Shown one piece after another: positions 8,553-17,828 of a stretch of 64,000 nucleotides of DNA; the first letter of the stretch is position 1; every line of letters starts with the position of its first letter. The position numbers and the translations under genes were made by a program. Location: assembly GCF_051967575.1 (NCBI RefSeq), contig NZ_JBQCJW010000001.1, positions 167,173 through 231,172 of the forward strand, in the 5' to 3' direction. A model generated the notes under the pieces. The model saw nothing but the letters and a program-made list of their open reading frames with translations, was not told where the DNA came from and did not search any database. The stretch is from Solibacillus silvestris_B. GTDB taxonomy: Bacteria; Bacillota; Bacilli; Bacillales_A; Planococcaceae.

Positions 8553-8590
8553 AAAAAAGCTGCTAACGATGCCTGAATATCGTTAACAAC
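8553..8590 (-). terminator. Intrinsic terminator of the ypgQ-yfmR-ypgR operon
   Basis: On the minus strand GTTGTTAACGAT pairs with ATCGTTAGCAGC and six T residues follow. It lies 23 nt after the stop of the gene at 8613. Confidence 0.85.
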
Positions 8591-8612
8591 TTTATAAAAT
8601 AGAGATTTTTTA

Positions 8613-9734
8613 CTATCCTTTGCGGCTCTCCGTCATTTGTTTCCAAACAGAGCCTTTTGCTTCTTCCCCGCCTTCTATTCGGGCCAATGCCATTTTTGCT
8701 TGTAACTTCACTTCGAATTCTTTATCCTCACTCGCTGCTTTTAAAGCTGTAACAGCATGCTCTGTTCCAGCTTCATACAGATACATAGCCGCGCGCCAAC
8801 GAACGAGTTTATTTTTGTCCGCTAATGCGGCAATCATTGCGTATTCAAATTCCGGCAATCCTAAATCGCTCATACAGTCACCTGCTGTACGGCGAACTGC
8901 CGCACTTTTGTCATTTAATGCTTTCGTTAATGCAGGCACGACCGCTACATCCTCAATCATGCCTAAATATACTGTTGCAAGACGTCGTATTGACATTTGC
9001 TCATCTTCTAATGCCTTTTCCAATAACGGAATGTCCTTTACTTCCGGATCAGGAAGCTGGTCGAGCAGCTGAAAGCGCTGTTGCCAATCTTCCACTTGCG
9101 CATATTGCTGCAATGTTACTTCTTTACGCTCTTGTGCAGCTGTAATGACATGGGAATTTGCCGACTGAACAATCGACTCAACACGATGCTGTGGATAAAG
9201 TGCATCGACTTCTTTCATTACTTCTTGTACAACTTGTTCTTTATCCCCGTAACGAACACCGAAGTCCACCCATTTTCGTTCAAAAATGTAATTTTCATCT
9301 GATACAGTAAATTGAAGACGTTTAAATGCGGATGTAAAACGATCTCCCGCGCTCAGGCGAATTTCCCCTTCACTATCAAATGCTTTAATTTGCAAAGGTA
9401 TCGCTTTATACATTTGCACATGAACATTCACTTCACCGTAATGCTCATTCATTTCATACTCTGTATTTTCAGCTGCTTGTCCCCCGACAGCACGGCGAAT
9501 ATCGGCCAAAATATTTTCCCATGTATATTTAGCATTACGTTCCACCGCTAAAAAGTTCGAAACATGATAAATCCCCTTCACTCCTTCTACAGCAAAAATC
9601 GCTTGCAGCTCCGGTGATGCTTCATCAATATTCTCTTTTTTATAATTAAAACTTTTACCAAATGGCAAATCTTGATCGATGACAATTTTCATTGAATTTG
9701 GGCTTGGTGTCGGTTCAATTGATAAAATTTTCAT
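8613..9734 (-). CDS. ypgR: YpgR/CvfC-family protein (Nfu-N + HEAT repeats)
   Basis: 373 aa. The start MKILSIEPTPSPNSMKI is the hallmark of the NifU N-terminal (Nfu_N) fold, covering residues ~1-90. Residues ~225-360 consist of HEAT-type helical repeats (for example DEQMSIRRLATVYLG, DKSAAVRRTAGDCMSDLG and DKNKLVRWRAAMYLYEAG). This layout matches B. subtilis YpgR and S. aureus conserved virulence factor C. The biochemical role is not established; a link with iron-sulfur or protein assembly is only inferred from the Nfu-N part. It lies 10 nt after yfmR. In B. subtilis ypgR also neighbours ypgQ, supporting the call. Confidence 0.82.
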   Translation of the reverse strand: MKILSIEPTPSPNSMKIVIDQDLPFGKSFNYKKENIDEASPELQAIFAVEGVKGIYHVSNFLAVERNAKYTWENILADIRRAVGGQAAENTEYEMNEHYGEVNVHVQMYKAIPLQIKAFDSEGEIRLSAGDRFTSAFKRLQFTVSDENYIFERKWVDFGVRYGDKEQVVQEVMKEVDALYPQHRVESIVQSANSHVITAAQERKEVTLQQYAQVEDWQQRFQLLDQLPDPEVKDIPLLEKALEDEQMSIRRLATVYLGMIEDVAVVPALTKALNDKSAAVRRTAGDCMSDLGLPEFEYAMIAALADKNKLVRWRAAMYLYEAGTEHAVTALKAASEDKEFEVKLQAKMALARIEGGEEAKGSVWKQMTESRKG

Positions 9735-9744
9735 TGTTATGCTC

Positions 9745-11631
9745 CTATCCGTTTACGATTTCGTCTAAATAGCTCCAACGCTCGATTAAATGTTCGTATT
9801 CCTGATTATATTTTTCCAGATCGGCCGTCAGCTGTTGAAGCTTTGTAAAATCAGATCCTGCATTCGCGATTTCCTCTTCCGTTTGCATGATCTTTTCTTC
9901 CATATCGGCAATTGTGTCTGCGATGGTCTCCCACTCTTTTTGTTCTTTAAATGACAGCTTTTTCTTTTCGGGCTTTGTTTTTTCCGATTTAGGTTTCTCT
10001 TGTTTTACTTCCTTTGCTTCTTGCTGCAGCTCGGCCTCTTTTTTCGCTAAATAATCTGTATATATGTCCAGGCTTTCTAATACGCCGCCTTTCCCGTCCA
10101 GAATCCAAAGCTTTTTAGCAATACGATCTAAAAAGAAGCGGTCATGGGAAATCGTAATTACTACACCCGGAAAGTTTTCGATAAAGTCTTCAAGCACACC
10201 CAATGTTTCGATATCCAAATCATTCGTTGGCTCATCTAAGAGCAGTACGTTCGGTTGCTCCATTAGCAGGCGCAGTAAATGAAGGCGTTTCCGTTCCCCG
10301 CCTGACAATTTGCTTATCGGTGTTCCATGGGTATTGAGCGGGAATAAGAATCGCTCCAGCATTTGTGAAGCCGAATACCGGACCCCTTCCCCATCTGTAA
10401 TATCGTTCGAAGCTTCACGAATATAGTCGATCATACGGGCATTTTCATTCATTGCGGGCAATGCTTGTTTAAAATGCAGGCGCTTTACCGTTGAGCCGAC
10501 AATAACTTCCCCTGCATCTGGCTCAATTTCGCCTGCAAGCATATTCAGTAATGTCGATTTTCCATAGCCGTTTGCCCCAATTATGCCAATGCGGTCACCG
10601 TGCTGAAGCAGAAACTGGAAATCCTTAATAATCGTGCGGTCCCCATACGCTTTTGAAATCCCATCCGATTCCAACACTTTTTTGCCTAAACGCGTTGTTG
10701 CCAAGCTCAACTCTAAATCGGTTTGGTCGTTTGAACGGTCAATTGATTCATCCAATGTTTCGAAGCGTTGAATACGTGCCTTTTGTTTCGTTGTTCTCGC
10801 CTTCGCGCCGCGTCGAATCCATTTAAGCTCAGAGCGATAGCGATTCCGCAGCTTAGCCTGTGACGCAGCATTCATCTCTTCCCGAATGGCACGCGCTTCC
10901 AAATAATCTCCGTACGAACCTGTATGGCGGTATAAAGTTTTGTCCGCCAATTCATATATATGTGTCGCAGTTTCATCTAAAAAATAACGATCATGCGTAA
11001 TGAAAATAACCGCGCCTTTTAAACGCGAAACCATATCCTGCAGCCATTCTGTAGATGTAACATCCAAATGGTTCGTCGGCTCATCCAGCAAATAGAGATC
11101 TGCCGGCTCAATTAATACTTTCGCCAATGCGACACGCTTTTGTTGTCCCCCGGAAAGATCTGTTACGTTTTGATCAAACATATCGATTCCCAGTTTCGTC
11201 AATGCCTGCTTTGCTAATGCATTCACATCCCATGCGTTTTCGGAATCCATTTGCTGCTGTAAGCGAAACAATTCATTTTGCAGCTTTTCCGATTGCGGGT
11301 TTTGCGATAATGCTGTAACTGCTTCTTCATATGCGCGGTTTAGCTTCAATATTGGTGAATCCCCGCTAAATACTGCTTGAAGTACTGTTAAATTGTCCGG
11401 AAACTGAGGGTCCTGCTCCAAATACGCGATGCGATACTTATTCGGATGGTCAAAGTCTACCATATCTGCATCCTGCTTCCTTGCCAATATCGATAATAAT
11501 GTTGATTTTCCTGTACCGTTTATGCCGATTAAGCCTGCGCGTTCCCCTTCGTAAATAGTAAATTCAATATTTTGAAATAGCGTTTTATCGCCTACTGTTT
11601 TTGTTAAATTTGATACGATTAAATGGCTCAT
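9745..11631 (-). CDS. yfmR: ABC-F ATPase, YfmR/Uup type
   Basis: A 628-aa soluble protein with two ABC cassettes and no membrane domain. The first Walker A is GINGTGKST at 36-44, with signature LSGGQQKR. The second cassette has GANGYGKST and LSGGERKR, each followed by LLLDEPTN. The C-terminal ~80 residues form a highly charged coiled coil (KEVKQEKPKSEKTKPEKKK onward) as in Uup/YfmR. ABC-F proteins of this subgroup act on the ribosome to relieve stalled translation rather than in transport. The ATG overlaps the ypgQ stop by 4 nt (ATGA), so translation is coupled. Length is normal for YfmR. Confidence 0.88.
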   Translation of the reverse strand: MSHLIVSNLTKTVGDKTLFQNIEFTIYEGERAGLIGINGTGKSTLLSILARKQDADMVDFDHPNKYRIAYLEQDPQFPDNLTVLQAVFSGDSPILKLNRAYEEAVTALSQNPQSEKLQNELFRLQQQMDSENAWDVNALAKQALTKLGIDMFDQNVTDLSGGQQKRVALAKVLIEPADLYLLDEPTNHLDVTSTEWLQDMVSRLKGAVIFITHDRYFLDETATHIYELADKTLYRHTGSYGDYLEARAIREEMNAASQAKLRNRYRSELKWIRRGAKARTTKQKARIQRFETLDESIDRSNDQTDLELSLATTRLGKKVLESDGISKAYGDRTIIKDFQFLLQHGDRIGIIGANGYGKSTLLNMLAGEIEPDAGEVIVGSTVKRLHFKQALPAMNENARMIDYIREASNDITDGEGVRYSASQMLERFLFPLNTHGTPISKLSGGERKRLHLLRLLMEQPNVLLLDEPTNDLDIETLGVLEDFIENFPGVVITISHDRFFLDRIAKKLWILDGKGGVLESLDIYTDYLAKKEAELQQEAKEVKQEKPKSEKTKPEKKKLSFKEQKEWETIADTIADMEEKIMQTEEEIANAGSDFTKLQQLTADLEKYNQEYEHLIERWSYLDEIVNG

Positions 11632-12260
11632 GAAATCCCGTCTCTTTCTTTTTTTAACTGCTCCAGAAATTGTACCATAAAGGCATGGCGTTCTTCAGCC
11701 ATTTCGCGCCCCTTTGCTGTAACCATTAAATCTTTCAATAATAATAATTTTTCATAAAAGTGTGTTACAGTCGCTGTTGACTGGGTCCGGTACTGCTCCT
11801 CCGTCATATTGAATCGGGCTTCTTCACCATCATCGTACAATTTGCGCCCTTTCGCCCCTCCATATGAAAATGTGCGCGCAATCCCTACTGCCCCGATTGC
11901 ATCAAGTCGATCCGCATCCCGTACGATTTTCGATTCTACCGTCGTCGCTTCTAATACATTTCCGCCATTAAACGAAACTTCGGCAATGACTGTTCGGATA
12001 TGGCTTTTTTCATTTTCGGTTATTCCGATTTCGTCTAGAATCCGTTCTTCCTGCGCCTTGTCTTCCGCATATTTTGCATCGCTTACATCATGCAATAACA
12101 CTGCTAACGAGACGATTTTCTCGTTTGCCAAAGGCTCGGTTTTCAGGATTGCCATTGCATTTGCGTATACCCGTTCAATATGCTGAAAATCATGGCTTGC
12201 ATCCATATTTTCATAAATTTCTTTTACTAATTGCTCACATTTCACTAATACATCAGTCAT
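11628..12260 (-). CDS. ypgQ: HD-domain phosphohydrolase YpgQ
   Basis: 210 aa. The HD-superfamily metal site is visible as H in SHDFQHIERV, the HD pair in LLHDVSDAK, and a later D in IVRDADRLDAIGAVGIART. B. subtilis YpgQ is a metal-dependent nucleotide pyrophosphohydrolase/phosphohydrolase of this group (YedJ family). A TTG at 12266 is in frame but overlaps the GGTGGG ribosome site, so the ATG at 12260 is preferred. It is first in the operon ypgQ-yfmR-ypgR. The joint operon with an ABC-F factor may tie nucleotide clean-up to translation, but this is speculation. Confidence 0.85.
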   Translation of the reverse strand: MTDVLVKCEQLVKEIYENMDASHDFQHIERVYANAMAILKTEPLANEKIVSLAVLLHDVSDAKYAEDKAQEERILDEIGITENEKSHIRTVIAEVSFNGGNVLEATTVESKIVRDADRLDAIGAVGIARTFSYGGAKGRKLYDDGEEARFNMTEEQYRTQSTATVTHFYEKLLLLKDLMVTAKGREMAEERHAFMVQFLEQLKKERDGIS

Positions 12261-12537
12261 ATTCAACCCACCATTTTCTTTTTATGCTTCTCCGTATTTA
12301 TTTTAACATGAGTCGTCCAGCAACTTCAGTTATTCAGCATAATATTTACTCTGATGCCTCTTGCAAGCCTTATTACCACCCACGCTAAATAGCAACTTTC
12401 AAGCAAAAAATCAAGCATCTTTATTTTCCCGAAAAAGTTTTTTGTCTAAAGTGTGAACAATTATATTGTATTTTACAAACATCTATCATATAATAGCAAT
12501 AAGGAAACACAAAACAGAGAAAAAGGAAGTGTTAGTT

Positions 12538-12690
12538 ATGCAAAGAATTATGCAAGCTGTAGCACCTAATATGAATGATAGTCAACGTAAAGGTTTAATC
12601 GTCATTTCACCAATTTTAATCGGATCAGTAGCATATGGAGCAAGTGCCACTTTCATGATTGTTACTAACCTATTCGAAATCATGTTTTAA
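12538..12690 (+). CDS. Small membrane protein, 50 aa
   Basis: The GGAAG site at 12525-12529 is 8 nt before the ATG at 12538. The product has an amphipathic start (MQRIMQAVAPNMNDSQRKG) and one hydrophobic helix (LIVISPILIGSVAYGASATF) ending soon after. An upstream in-frame extension to 12466 lacks a ribosome site and is rejected. It sits alone, with a strong terminator downstream. The family is not recognised; ribosome-site quality and composition support a real gene. Confidence 0.6.
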   Translation: MQRIMQAVAPNMNDSQRKGLIVISPILIGSVAYGASATFMIVTNLFEIMF

Positions 12691-12728
12691 AGGAATCAAA
12701 AATTTTGGACAATAACAATACAAACTAA

Positions 12729-12780
12729 AGAAACGTATTCGCATGAACAATCACACGAATACGTTTCTTCTTTGTTTTTT
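12729..12780. terminator. Bidirectional terminator
   Basis: AGAAACGTATTCG pairs with CGAATACGTTTCT (12729-12741 with 12756-12768) and is followed by a T-rich tail on the + strand. It lies between the 50-aa gene and the convergent fhs. Confidence 0.85.
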
Positions 12781-12785
12781 AATTT

Positions 12786-14465
12786 TTAAAACAGGCCAAT
12801 AGCACTGCCGTCTTCCGCAACGTCCATACGCAATGCTGCTGGTTGTTTTGGCAAACCTGGCATTGTCATAATGTCCCCCGTCAGACACACAAGGAATCCT
12901 GCACCTAATTTCGGAATGATTTCGCGAATTGTGACAACGAAATCTGTTGGACGACCGAGTAAGCGTGGCTGATCCGATAATGAATACTGCGTTTTTGCCA
13001 TACATATAGGCAAGTTATCCCAACCATTTTTCTCGATTGTCGCCAATTGCTTTTTTGCTGCTTCTGTTAATTGCACACTTTTCCCGCCATACACTTGCTG
13101 AACAATTTTCGTTAATTTTTGCTCCACTGTTTCCTGAAGCTCATATAAATGATGGAATGTATTCGGCTGTTCAATTACTTCCAGCACTTGCTCAGCTAGT
13201 TCAATGCCACCTTTACCTCCATCTTCCCATACATTTGTGCGAGCGATCCGCACTCCATTTGTTTTTGCCCATTGTAAAACAGTACGTAGCTCGTTTTCCG
13301 TATCTGTAATAAAACGGTTTAATGCTATAACCGGTTCAAGACCGAAATTACGAACATTCTCGACATGCTGCGCTAAATTTGTAATCCCTGCTTTTAATGC
13401 TTCCACATTTTCTTCAATTAAATTTGCTTTTGCTATGCCACCATGCATTTTCAGTGCACGAATTGTTGCGACAACGACTACAGCACTAGGCTTAAACTTT
13501 GCCTCTCGCGCTTTAATATTTAAAAATTTCTCCGCTCCTAAATCAGAACCGAACCCTGCTTCCGTAATAACGATATCGGCAAGTTTACGAGCTGTTTGTG
13601 TAGCTATTATGGAGTTGCAACCATGTGCGATATTTGCAAAGGGTCCGCCATGAATAAGCGCAGGTGTCCCTTCAATCGTCTGTACTAAGTTCGGATTCAA
13701 TGCTTCCTTTAAAATTAAAGCGAGCGCCCCTTCCACTTGCAGATCGCTTACTGTTACCGGCTCACGGTCATATGTATAACCAATCACGATACGTGCCAAG
13801 CGTTGTTTCAAATCATGAATGCTTGTCGCTAAACAGAATATGGCCATAATTTCGGATGCTACCGTAATATCGAACCCGTCTTCACGCGGTACACCTTGTA
13901 AAGGACCACCTAAACCTACTGTAACGTGTCGCAATGCTCGGTCGTTTAAATCCACTACCCGCTTCCAAATAATTCGGCGCGGATCAATATTGAGTGCATT
14001 GCCTTGATGGATATGATTATCAATAAGTGCTGATAATGCATTGTTTGCTGTAGTGATTGCGTGAAAATCACCATTGAAATGCAAGTTGATTTGCTCCATC
14101 GGCAATACTTGCGCATAACCACCGCCAGTAGCGCCGCCCTTTACGCCCATTACCGGTCCTAATGATGGCTCACGCAATGCGACCATCACGCGCTTGTTTA
14201 ATTGATGGAGTGCGTCCGCCAATCCTACCGTTACAGTTGATTTCCCTTCTCCTGCTGGTGTAGGGCTAATTGCCGTAACAAGCACGACTTTTGCATTTGC
14301 CTCACCTATAATTTTGCTCGTATCAATTTTTGCTTTGTAGCGACCATATTGTTCGACTGCCTCTAATGGAATTTGTGCATTTTCCGCAATTTCCACAATT
14401 GGTTTCATTGCAGCATTATTTGCTATTTCAATGTCTGTTAAAGGTTTTTTCGTCGTCGTTGTCAT
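12786..14465 (-). CDS. fhs: Formate-tetrahydrofolate ligase
   Basis: Makes 10-formyl-THF from formate, THF and ATP, feeding purine and fMet-tRNA synthesis. The 559-aa protein shows the family P-loop TPAGEGKST at residues 69-77, REPSLGPVMGVKGGATGGGY split over the folate/ATP region, and the ending GLPKQPAALRMDV. Length is typical (~556). A longer start at 14483 has no ribosome site, whereas GCAGGG lies 7 nt before the ATG at 14465. Monocistronic, convergent with the small membrane gene. Confidence 0.96.
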   Translation of the reverse strand: MTTTTKKPLTDIEIANNAAMKPIVEIAENAQIPLEAVEQYGRYKAKIDTSKIIGEANAKVVLVTAISPTPAGEGKSTVTVGLADALHQLNKRVMVALREPSLGPVMGVKGGATGGGYAQVLPMEQINLHFNGDFHAITTANNALSALIDNHIHQGNALNIDPRRIIWKRVVDLNDRALRHVTVGLGGPLQGVPREDGFDITVASEIMAIFCLATSIHDLKQRLARIVIGYTYDREPVTVSDLQVEGALALILKEALNPNLVQTIEGTPALIHGGPFANIAHGCNSIIATQTARKLADIVITEAGFGSDLGAEKFLNIKAREAKFKPSAVVVVATIRALKMHGGIAKANLIEENVEALKAGITNLAQHVENVRNFGLEPVIALNRFITDTENELRTVLQWAKTNGVRIARTNVWEDGGKGGIELAEQVLEVIEQPNTFHHLYELQETVEQKLTKIVQQVYGGKSVQLTEAAKKQLATIEKNGWDNLPICMAKTQYSLSDQPRLLGRPTDFVVTIREIIPKLGAGFLVCLTGDIMTMPGLPKQPAALRMDVAEDGSAIGLF

Positions 14466-14559
14466 ATTTAGCCCTGCTTTCATAATATGTAGTCGTTATA
14501 ATTATAGTCTGTTTTATCTGAATTCATAAACAAAAAAGACCGCGTAAATCGACAAATTA

Positions 14560-14589
14560 TTGACATCGCTTGTCTTTTTAGTATATAGT
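14560..14589 (+). promoter_or_regulatory. Promoter of the cold-shock gene
   Basis: TTGACA at 14560-14565 and TATAGT at 14584-14589, spacer of 18. This leaves a 5' leader of about 60 nt before the ATG at 14658. It overlaps the divergent fhs upstream region. Confidence 0.7.
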
Positions 14590-14657
14590 TTATTCGTAAT
14601 ATTCTGTACTCTTAATGTTTCATCAATTGAATTTGACAGTATCGGAGGAGAAAGCGG

Positions 14658-14858
14658 ATGCACCAAGGCACTGTAAAATGGTTTGATAATGAAAAAGGTT
14701 ACGGATTTATAGAATGTAATAATGGTGAAGATGTTTTTGTACACTTTACTGGCATAAAAGACGAGGGGTTTCGTTCACTTGATGAAGGGCAAGCCGTTGA
14801 ATTTGATGTGATTGATGGCATTCGGGGTCCTCAAGCAGCGAATGTCGTGAAAAAATAA
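14658..14858 (+). CDS. Cold-shock protein (CspA family)
   Basis: A 66-aa single cold-shock domain that binds single-stranded RNA/DNA and acts as an RNA chaperone. RNP1 (KGYGFIE, residues 15-21) and RNP2 (VFVHF) are both intact, as is the opening TVKWFDNEKGYG. The usual ALEKGQKV-like region reads SLDEGQAVEF. The GGAGGAG site is 8-10 nt upstream. A promoter and terminator flank it tightly, so it is monocistronic. Which of the several Bacillus-type Csp paralogues this matches cannot be stated. Confidence 0.93.
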   Translation: MHQGTVKWFDNEKGYGFIECNNGEDVFVHFTGIKDEGFRSLDEGQAVEFDVIDGIRGPQAANVVKK

Positions 14859-14862
14859 ATAT

Positions 14863-14907
14863 AGCTGTAAACGAGTCTGCCAACACATCGTTTACAGCTT
14901 CTTTTTT
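14863..14907 (+). terminator. Intrinsic terminator of the cold-shock gene
   Basis: AGCTGTAAACGA pairs with TCGTTTACAGCT (12 bp), followed by TCTTTTTT. Confidence 0.92.
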
Positions 14908-14981
14908 CTGTATAAGAAGTATATTCTATCACACCGTCATAACTTTGCGATAAATTATCAATTTCTAGCACTTTAGCGCTT

Positions 14982-15218
14982 TTATTCTTTTTCTACAATA
15001 ACAAAATCTTTGTTGCTATTTTTATCATTTAATGTTTTCAACACATTTGCGATCGACCCAATATAGTGGGCCGGCTCATCATTTTCATTTTCATATACGT
15101 AAATATTATAGTCAGTACGATTCGCCTTTTTCACAATCACATTCCCTGTGGAAGTTGTGAAACCAATATATTTATTGTTATTAAGCTGTTGGATTGCTTG
15201 CTGTTTCGTTAAGCCCAT
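14982..15218 (-). CDS. Small conserved-type hypothetical protein
   Basis: A 78-aa soluble protein of alternating strands: MGLTKQQAIQQL helix, then KYIGFTTSTGNVIVKK and YNIYVYENEN strands, and a helix GSIANVLKTLND. This gives a small alpha/beta fold. The AAAGGTG site is properly spaced. It directly follows the glyoxalase-fold gene (18 nt), probably in the same transcript. Family not recognised. Confidence 0.65.
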   Translation of the reverse strand: MGLTKQQAIQQLNNNKYIGFTTSTGNVIVKKANRTDYNIYVYENENDEPAHYIGSIANVLKTLNDKNSNKDFVIVEKE

Positions 15219-15236
15219 TTTTTCACCTTTGAATTT

Positions 15237-16052
15237 TTATTTTTTTGATATATTAACCATTTCATAGCGTGCGCCATCTATCGTAATTAATTTCGTTTCT
15301 TGTGCGCCTGAAAGTACAGCCTTTTTTATTCCATAGCCATTTTCAAGCATAAAATCCCAAACAATACCTTCTCCAATCGGTTTTGCGAAAATGAGCTTAA
15401 CGCCATCGAGCAAAACGATTGTATACTCGGCATTTGCCTCTAAATCTTCCTTTTTTAAAATAGCAGCCCCGCAAAGTTCGGCAATTTGATTCACTGCATC
15501 AAAATTCGGCACGACAAAATGCACTGCTTCAAGCGTTAAATCACCTAATGGATGTTTTGCTATTACACCACGCTCCATTAATTCTTTGCGTCGAATACCG
15601 TCCCCCTCATCCCATTGAATGAAAAACGGAAAGTCGATTTTAGAGTTTGGATGACCGATATGAAGCAGCTGCCAACTAATTTCCGAGCCGTCCTCGCGTT
15701 TTCTAGTGAAGCGTTCCGGGCCAAAAACTTCCAGACCGGCCTGTGCAAACATTTTCGCATCTTCCTCGATAGTTGTTGTGCGAATTGCAAAACGTATTAA
15801 GCCATCTTTGCGTCGGCTTTTTTCATAGCTAGCGTGCAACGTATAATTTTTATTTGCTGCTTCTTTGTATTTTTCTTCATCCTCAATACCGATTAATTCA
15901 ATGTAGGATAAATCAAAATAGCTTAATGTATTATATGTGCCCCATGCTTCATGGCTGCCACCTGCCACTGCATGAAACCCTTCTTGTTGAAGTTGATGCA
16001 TTGTTTTTTCAGGCTGATGGACAAAGTGAACTAAATGATCGAATTGATACAT
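15237..16052 (-). CDS. Glyoxalase-like (VOC superfamily) protein
   Basis: 271 aa. The opening MYQFDHLVHFVHQPEKT and the mid-protein LTLEAVHFVVPNFDA are paired beta-alpha-beta-beta-beta modules of the vicinal-oxygen-chelate fold, matching the Glyoxalase_3-type domain (PF13468). The H in FDHLVHFV is a likely metal ligand. The reaction is unknown. The in-frame region upstream to 16076 lacks a start with a ribosome site; AAGAGGT precedes the ATG at 16052. It is the first gene of a small transcript with the 78-aa gene. Confidence 0.75.
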   Translation of the reverse strand: MYQFDHLVHFVHQPEKTMHQLQQEGFHAVAGGSHEAWGTYNTLSYFDLSYIELIGIEDEEKYKEAANKNYTLHASYEKSRRKDGLIRFAIRTTTIEEDAKMFAQAGLEVFGPERFTRKREDGSEISWQLLHIGHPNSKIDFPFFIQWDEGDGIRRKELMERGVIAKHPLGDLTLEAVHFVVPNFDAVNQIAELCGAAILKKEDLEANAEYTIVLLDGVKLIFAKPIGEGIVWDFMLENGYGIKKAVLSGAQETKLITIDGARYEMVNISKK

Positions 16053-16136
16053 GATTAAACCTCTTTTCAAATTCAAATAGAAAGAATATTCCCATTATAA
16101 CATTTAGCATCTGAGCGAAGCAGCAGTAATAAATAT

Positions 16137-16799
16137 TTATGAAAACAAGTCGATTAATGCAATTGCCGCAGCTTGTTTGCCGGCCACCTTTATCGTTTCC
16201 CCCGACTGGTGAATAATATAATGCGGCTCCATCGCCCCATACAGGGATTTTGAACTATTTGCGACCATATAATCCGCTTTTGCGCTTTTCATGCGTAATG
16301 CGGCACGCTCGATTAAATAATTTTCATCGTCGGTAGCTTCCAATTTAAATCCTATCAAAGTCGTATTAGGGTTCCAACTTTTTACTTGTGCCAGTATTTT
16401 CGGGGCCTTTTTAAAATGGATAATCGGTGGTTCATCAGAAGGCATTTTCCCTTTTTCCGTCAGTTCATTGCCGCTTTGATCAAACACTTTATCAATTAGC
16501 CAATCAGAGCCGGCCACCGCCATAATAACATAATCGATGCACTCTTTTTGCAAAATGGTTTTTAGCTGCTTTCCTAAATCCTCAATTCCTTCAAATTTAA
16601 TAAGCTGCATATCCTTTTCATGCTCTGGAAGCTGTGCAAAAACGCCGTGCATATAAATGACATCTGCCCCTTTTTCCAATGCGGCTTCCGCTAAATAGCA
16701 CCCCATCGTTCCTTTTGATAAATTCGTATGGCCGCGCACATTATCCCATTTTTCAAAAGTGCCGCCGCTTGTTATTAATACTTTTTTTCCTGTTAACAT
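16137..16799 (-). CDS. coaB: Stand-alone phosphopantothenate-cysteine ligase-like protein (CoaB type)
   Basis: 220 aa. It corresponds to only the ligase half of the usual CoaBC fusion. Nucleotide-binding KVLITSGGTFEKWDNVR lies at the start, then AVAGSDWLI and HFKKAPKIL (a lysine in the KxPKI-like loop) and LIGFKLEAT. This resembles the single-domain CoaB of streptococci/enterococci. It would couple 4'-phosphopantothenate to cysteine in CoA synthesis. No decarboxylase (CoaC) gene is nearby. AAAGGGG precedes the ATG at 16799; the longer frame to 16856 would run into the lysR gene. It starts 13 nt after lysR. It could also be a diverged paralogue with another role. Confidence 0.7.
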   Translation of the reverse strand: MLTGKKVLITSGGTFEKWDNVRGHTNLSKGTMGCYLAEAALEKGADVIYMHGVFAQLPEHEKDMQLIKFEGIEDLGKQLKTILQKECIDYVIMAVAGSDWLIDKVFDQSGNELTEKGKMPSDEPPIIHFKKAPKILAQVKSWNPNTTLIGFKLEATDDENYLIERAALRMKSAKADYMVANSSKSLYGAMEPHYIIHQSGETIKVAGKQAAAIALIDLFS

Positions 16800-16812
16800 T
16801 GTTGGTCCCCTT

Positions 16813-17685
16813 TTATTGTTTTGCATCTGCAAGCCATTGCCGGAGTACTTCCACAAATTTTTGCGATGCTGGTGAAAGTTTCTGCTTCGTCGATAAACCG
16901 ATAATACGATAGCTTTCCTGCACGAGCGGCAAGGCCTTCACATTATTCGGCAACATTGAAATCGCCATTTCCGGTAAAATACTAATTCCCACATTATGCT
17001 CCACCATCGATACAATCGCCTTCTCATCATAGAGTTCGAAGCGGATATTCGGATGGACTCCGTATTTTTCGAATGCAGTCATCACATCATTTGTCCCTTT
17101 ATATGATGGCATAATGATTGGTGTATTTTCAATTTCCAATAAATTAATCTCTGTTCTATCATATAGCGGACTATCGGACGACACAATACATAACAGCGGA
17201 TCTCGCTTTAATGGCATAAATTCAAATTGTTTCGAGCTTGTCCGGTTTAAAAAGCCGCAATCGACCTCACCTTTCAATAGCCATTGTTCAATTTCATAGT
17301 AATCCCCTTCCCGGAGTTCAATGCGGATTCCGGGATATTGGGAATCCATAATATGAATAATATTCGGCATCCAATGTGTGGAAATCGTCGAAATAAGCCC
17401 TACACGCACCGTTCCTTTATTCACGCCTAAAATATTCGATGCTGCTTGCTGCAAATGTTCCTGTGCCAGCAGAACTTTGCGCATTTCATACAGCATTTGC
17501 ATTCCATCTTCCGTTAATGTAACACCTGTTCGATTTCGATGAATTAAATTAAACCCGAATTCCTTCTCCAAGCTCGATATGGCATGACTTACGGCAGATT
17601 GTGTGAGCCCTAAACTTGTTGCCGCTTTTGTGAAGCTATGCACTTCCGCAACTTTATTCAAAATTTCATATTTCACTAAACTCAT
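16813..17685 (-). CDS. LysR-family transcriptional regulator
   Basis: 290 aa. The N-terminal winged helix (residues ~3-62) has the classic AATSLGLTQSAVSHAISSLEKEFG. The C-terminal periplasmic-binding-like effector domain (~90-290) starts GTVRVGLIST and has EVDCGFL. It is divergent from the EamA exporter gene at 17829, the usual arrangement in which a LysR protein controls its neighbour. The coaB-like gene lies 13 nt downstream, so they are probably co-transcribed. The effector is unknown. Confidence 0.9.
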   Translation of the reverse strand: MSLVKYEILNKVAEVHSFTKAATSLGLTQSAVSHAISSLEKEFGFNLIHRNRTGVTLTEDGMQMLYEMRKVLLAQEHLQQAASNILGVNKGTVRVGLISTISTHWMPNIIHIMDSQYPGIRIELREGDYYEIEQWLLKGEVDCGFLNRTSSKQFEFMPLKRDPLLCIVSSDSPLYDRTEINLLEIENTPIIMPSYKGTNDVMTAFEKYGVHPNIRFELYDEKAIVSMVEHNVGISILPEMAISMLPNNVKALPLVQESYRIIGLSTKQKLSPASQKFVEVLRQWLADAKQ

Positions 17686-17778
17686 TATAATTCACTCCAC
17701 AATATATTTTACATCATGAATTTTTTTCATATTAACCATTATAAACATTCGTTTTACTAATCACAACGCACAGATTAT

Positions 17779-17794
17779 ACTGTTTTATAACAGT
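17779..17794. promoter_or_regulatory. Inverted repeat in the lysR/eamA intergenic region
   Basis: ACTGTT-N4-AACAGT overlaps the likely promoter (a TATACT-like -10 at about 17776) of the exporter gene. It is a candidate LysR operator by position; the spacing is shorter than the usual T-N11-A box. Confidence 0.35.
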
Positions 17795-17828
17795 AATGTA
17801 CTTATTTTTCAGAAATGTGGTGACATCT

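Noticed and set aside
8620..9072. Long plus-strand frame opposite ypgR
   Set aside because: Shadow of the true minus-strand gene: Ser/Ala-rich with no domain features.
13204..13653. Plus-strand frame opposite fhs
   Set aside because: Shadow of fhs; no ribosome site.
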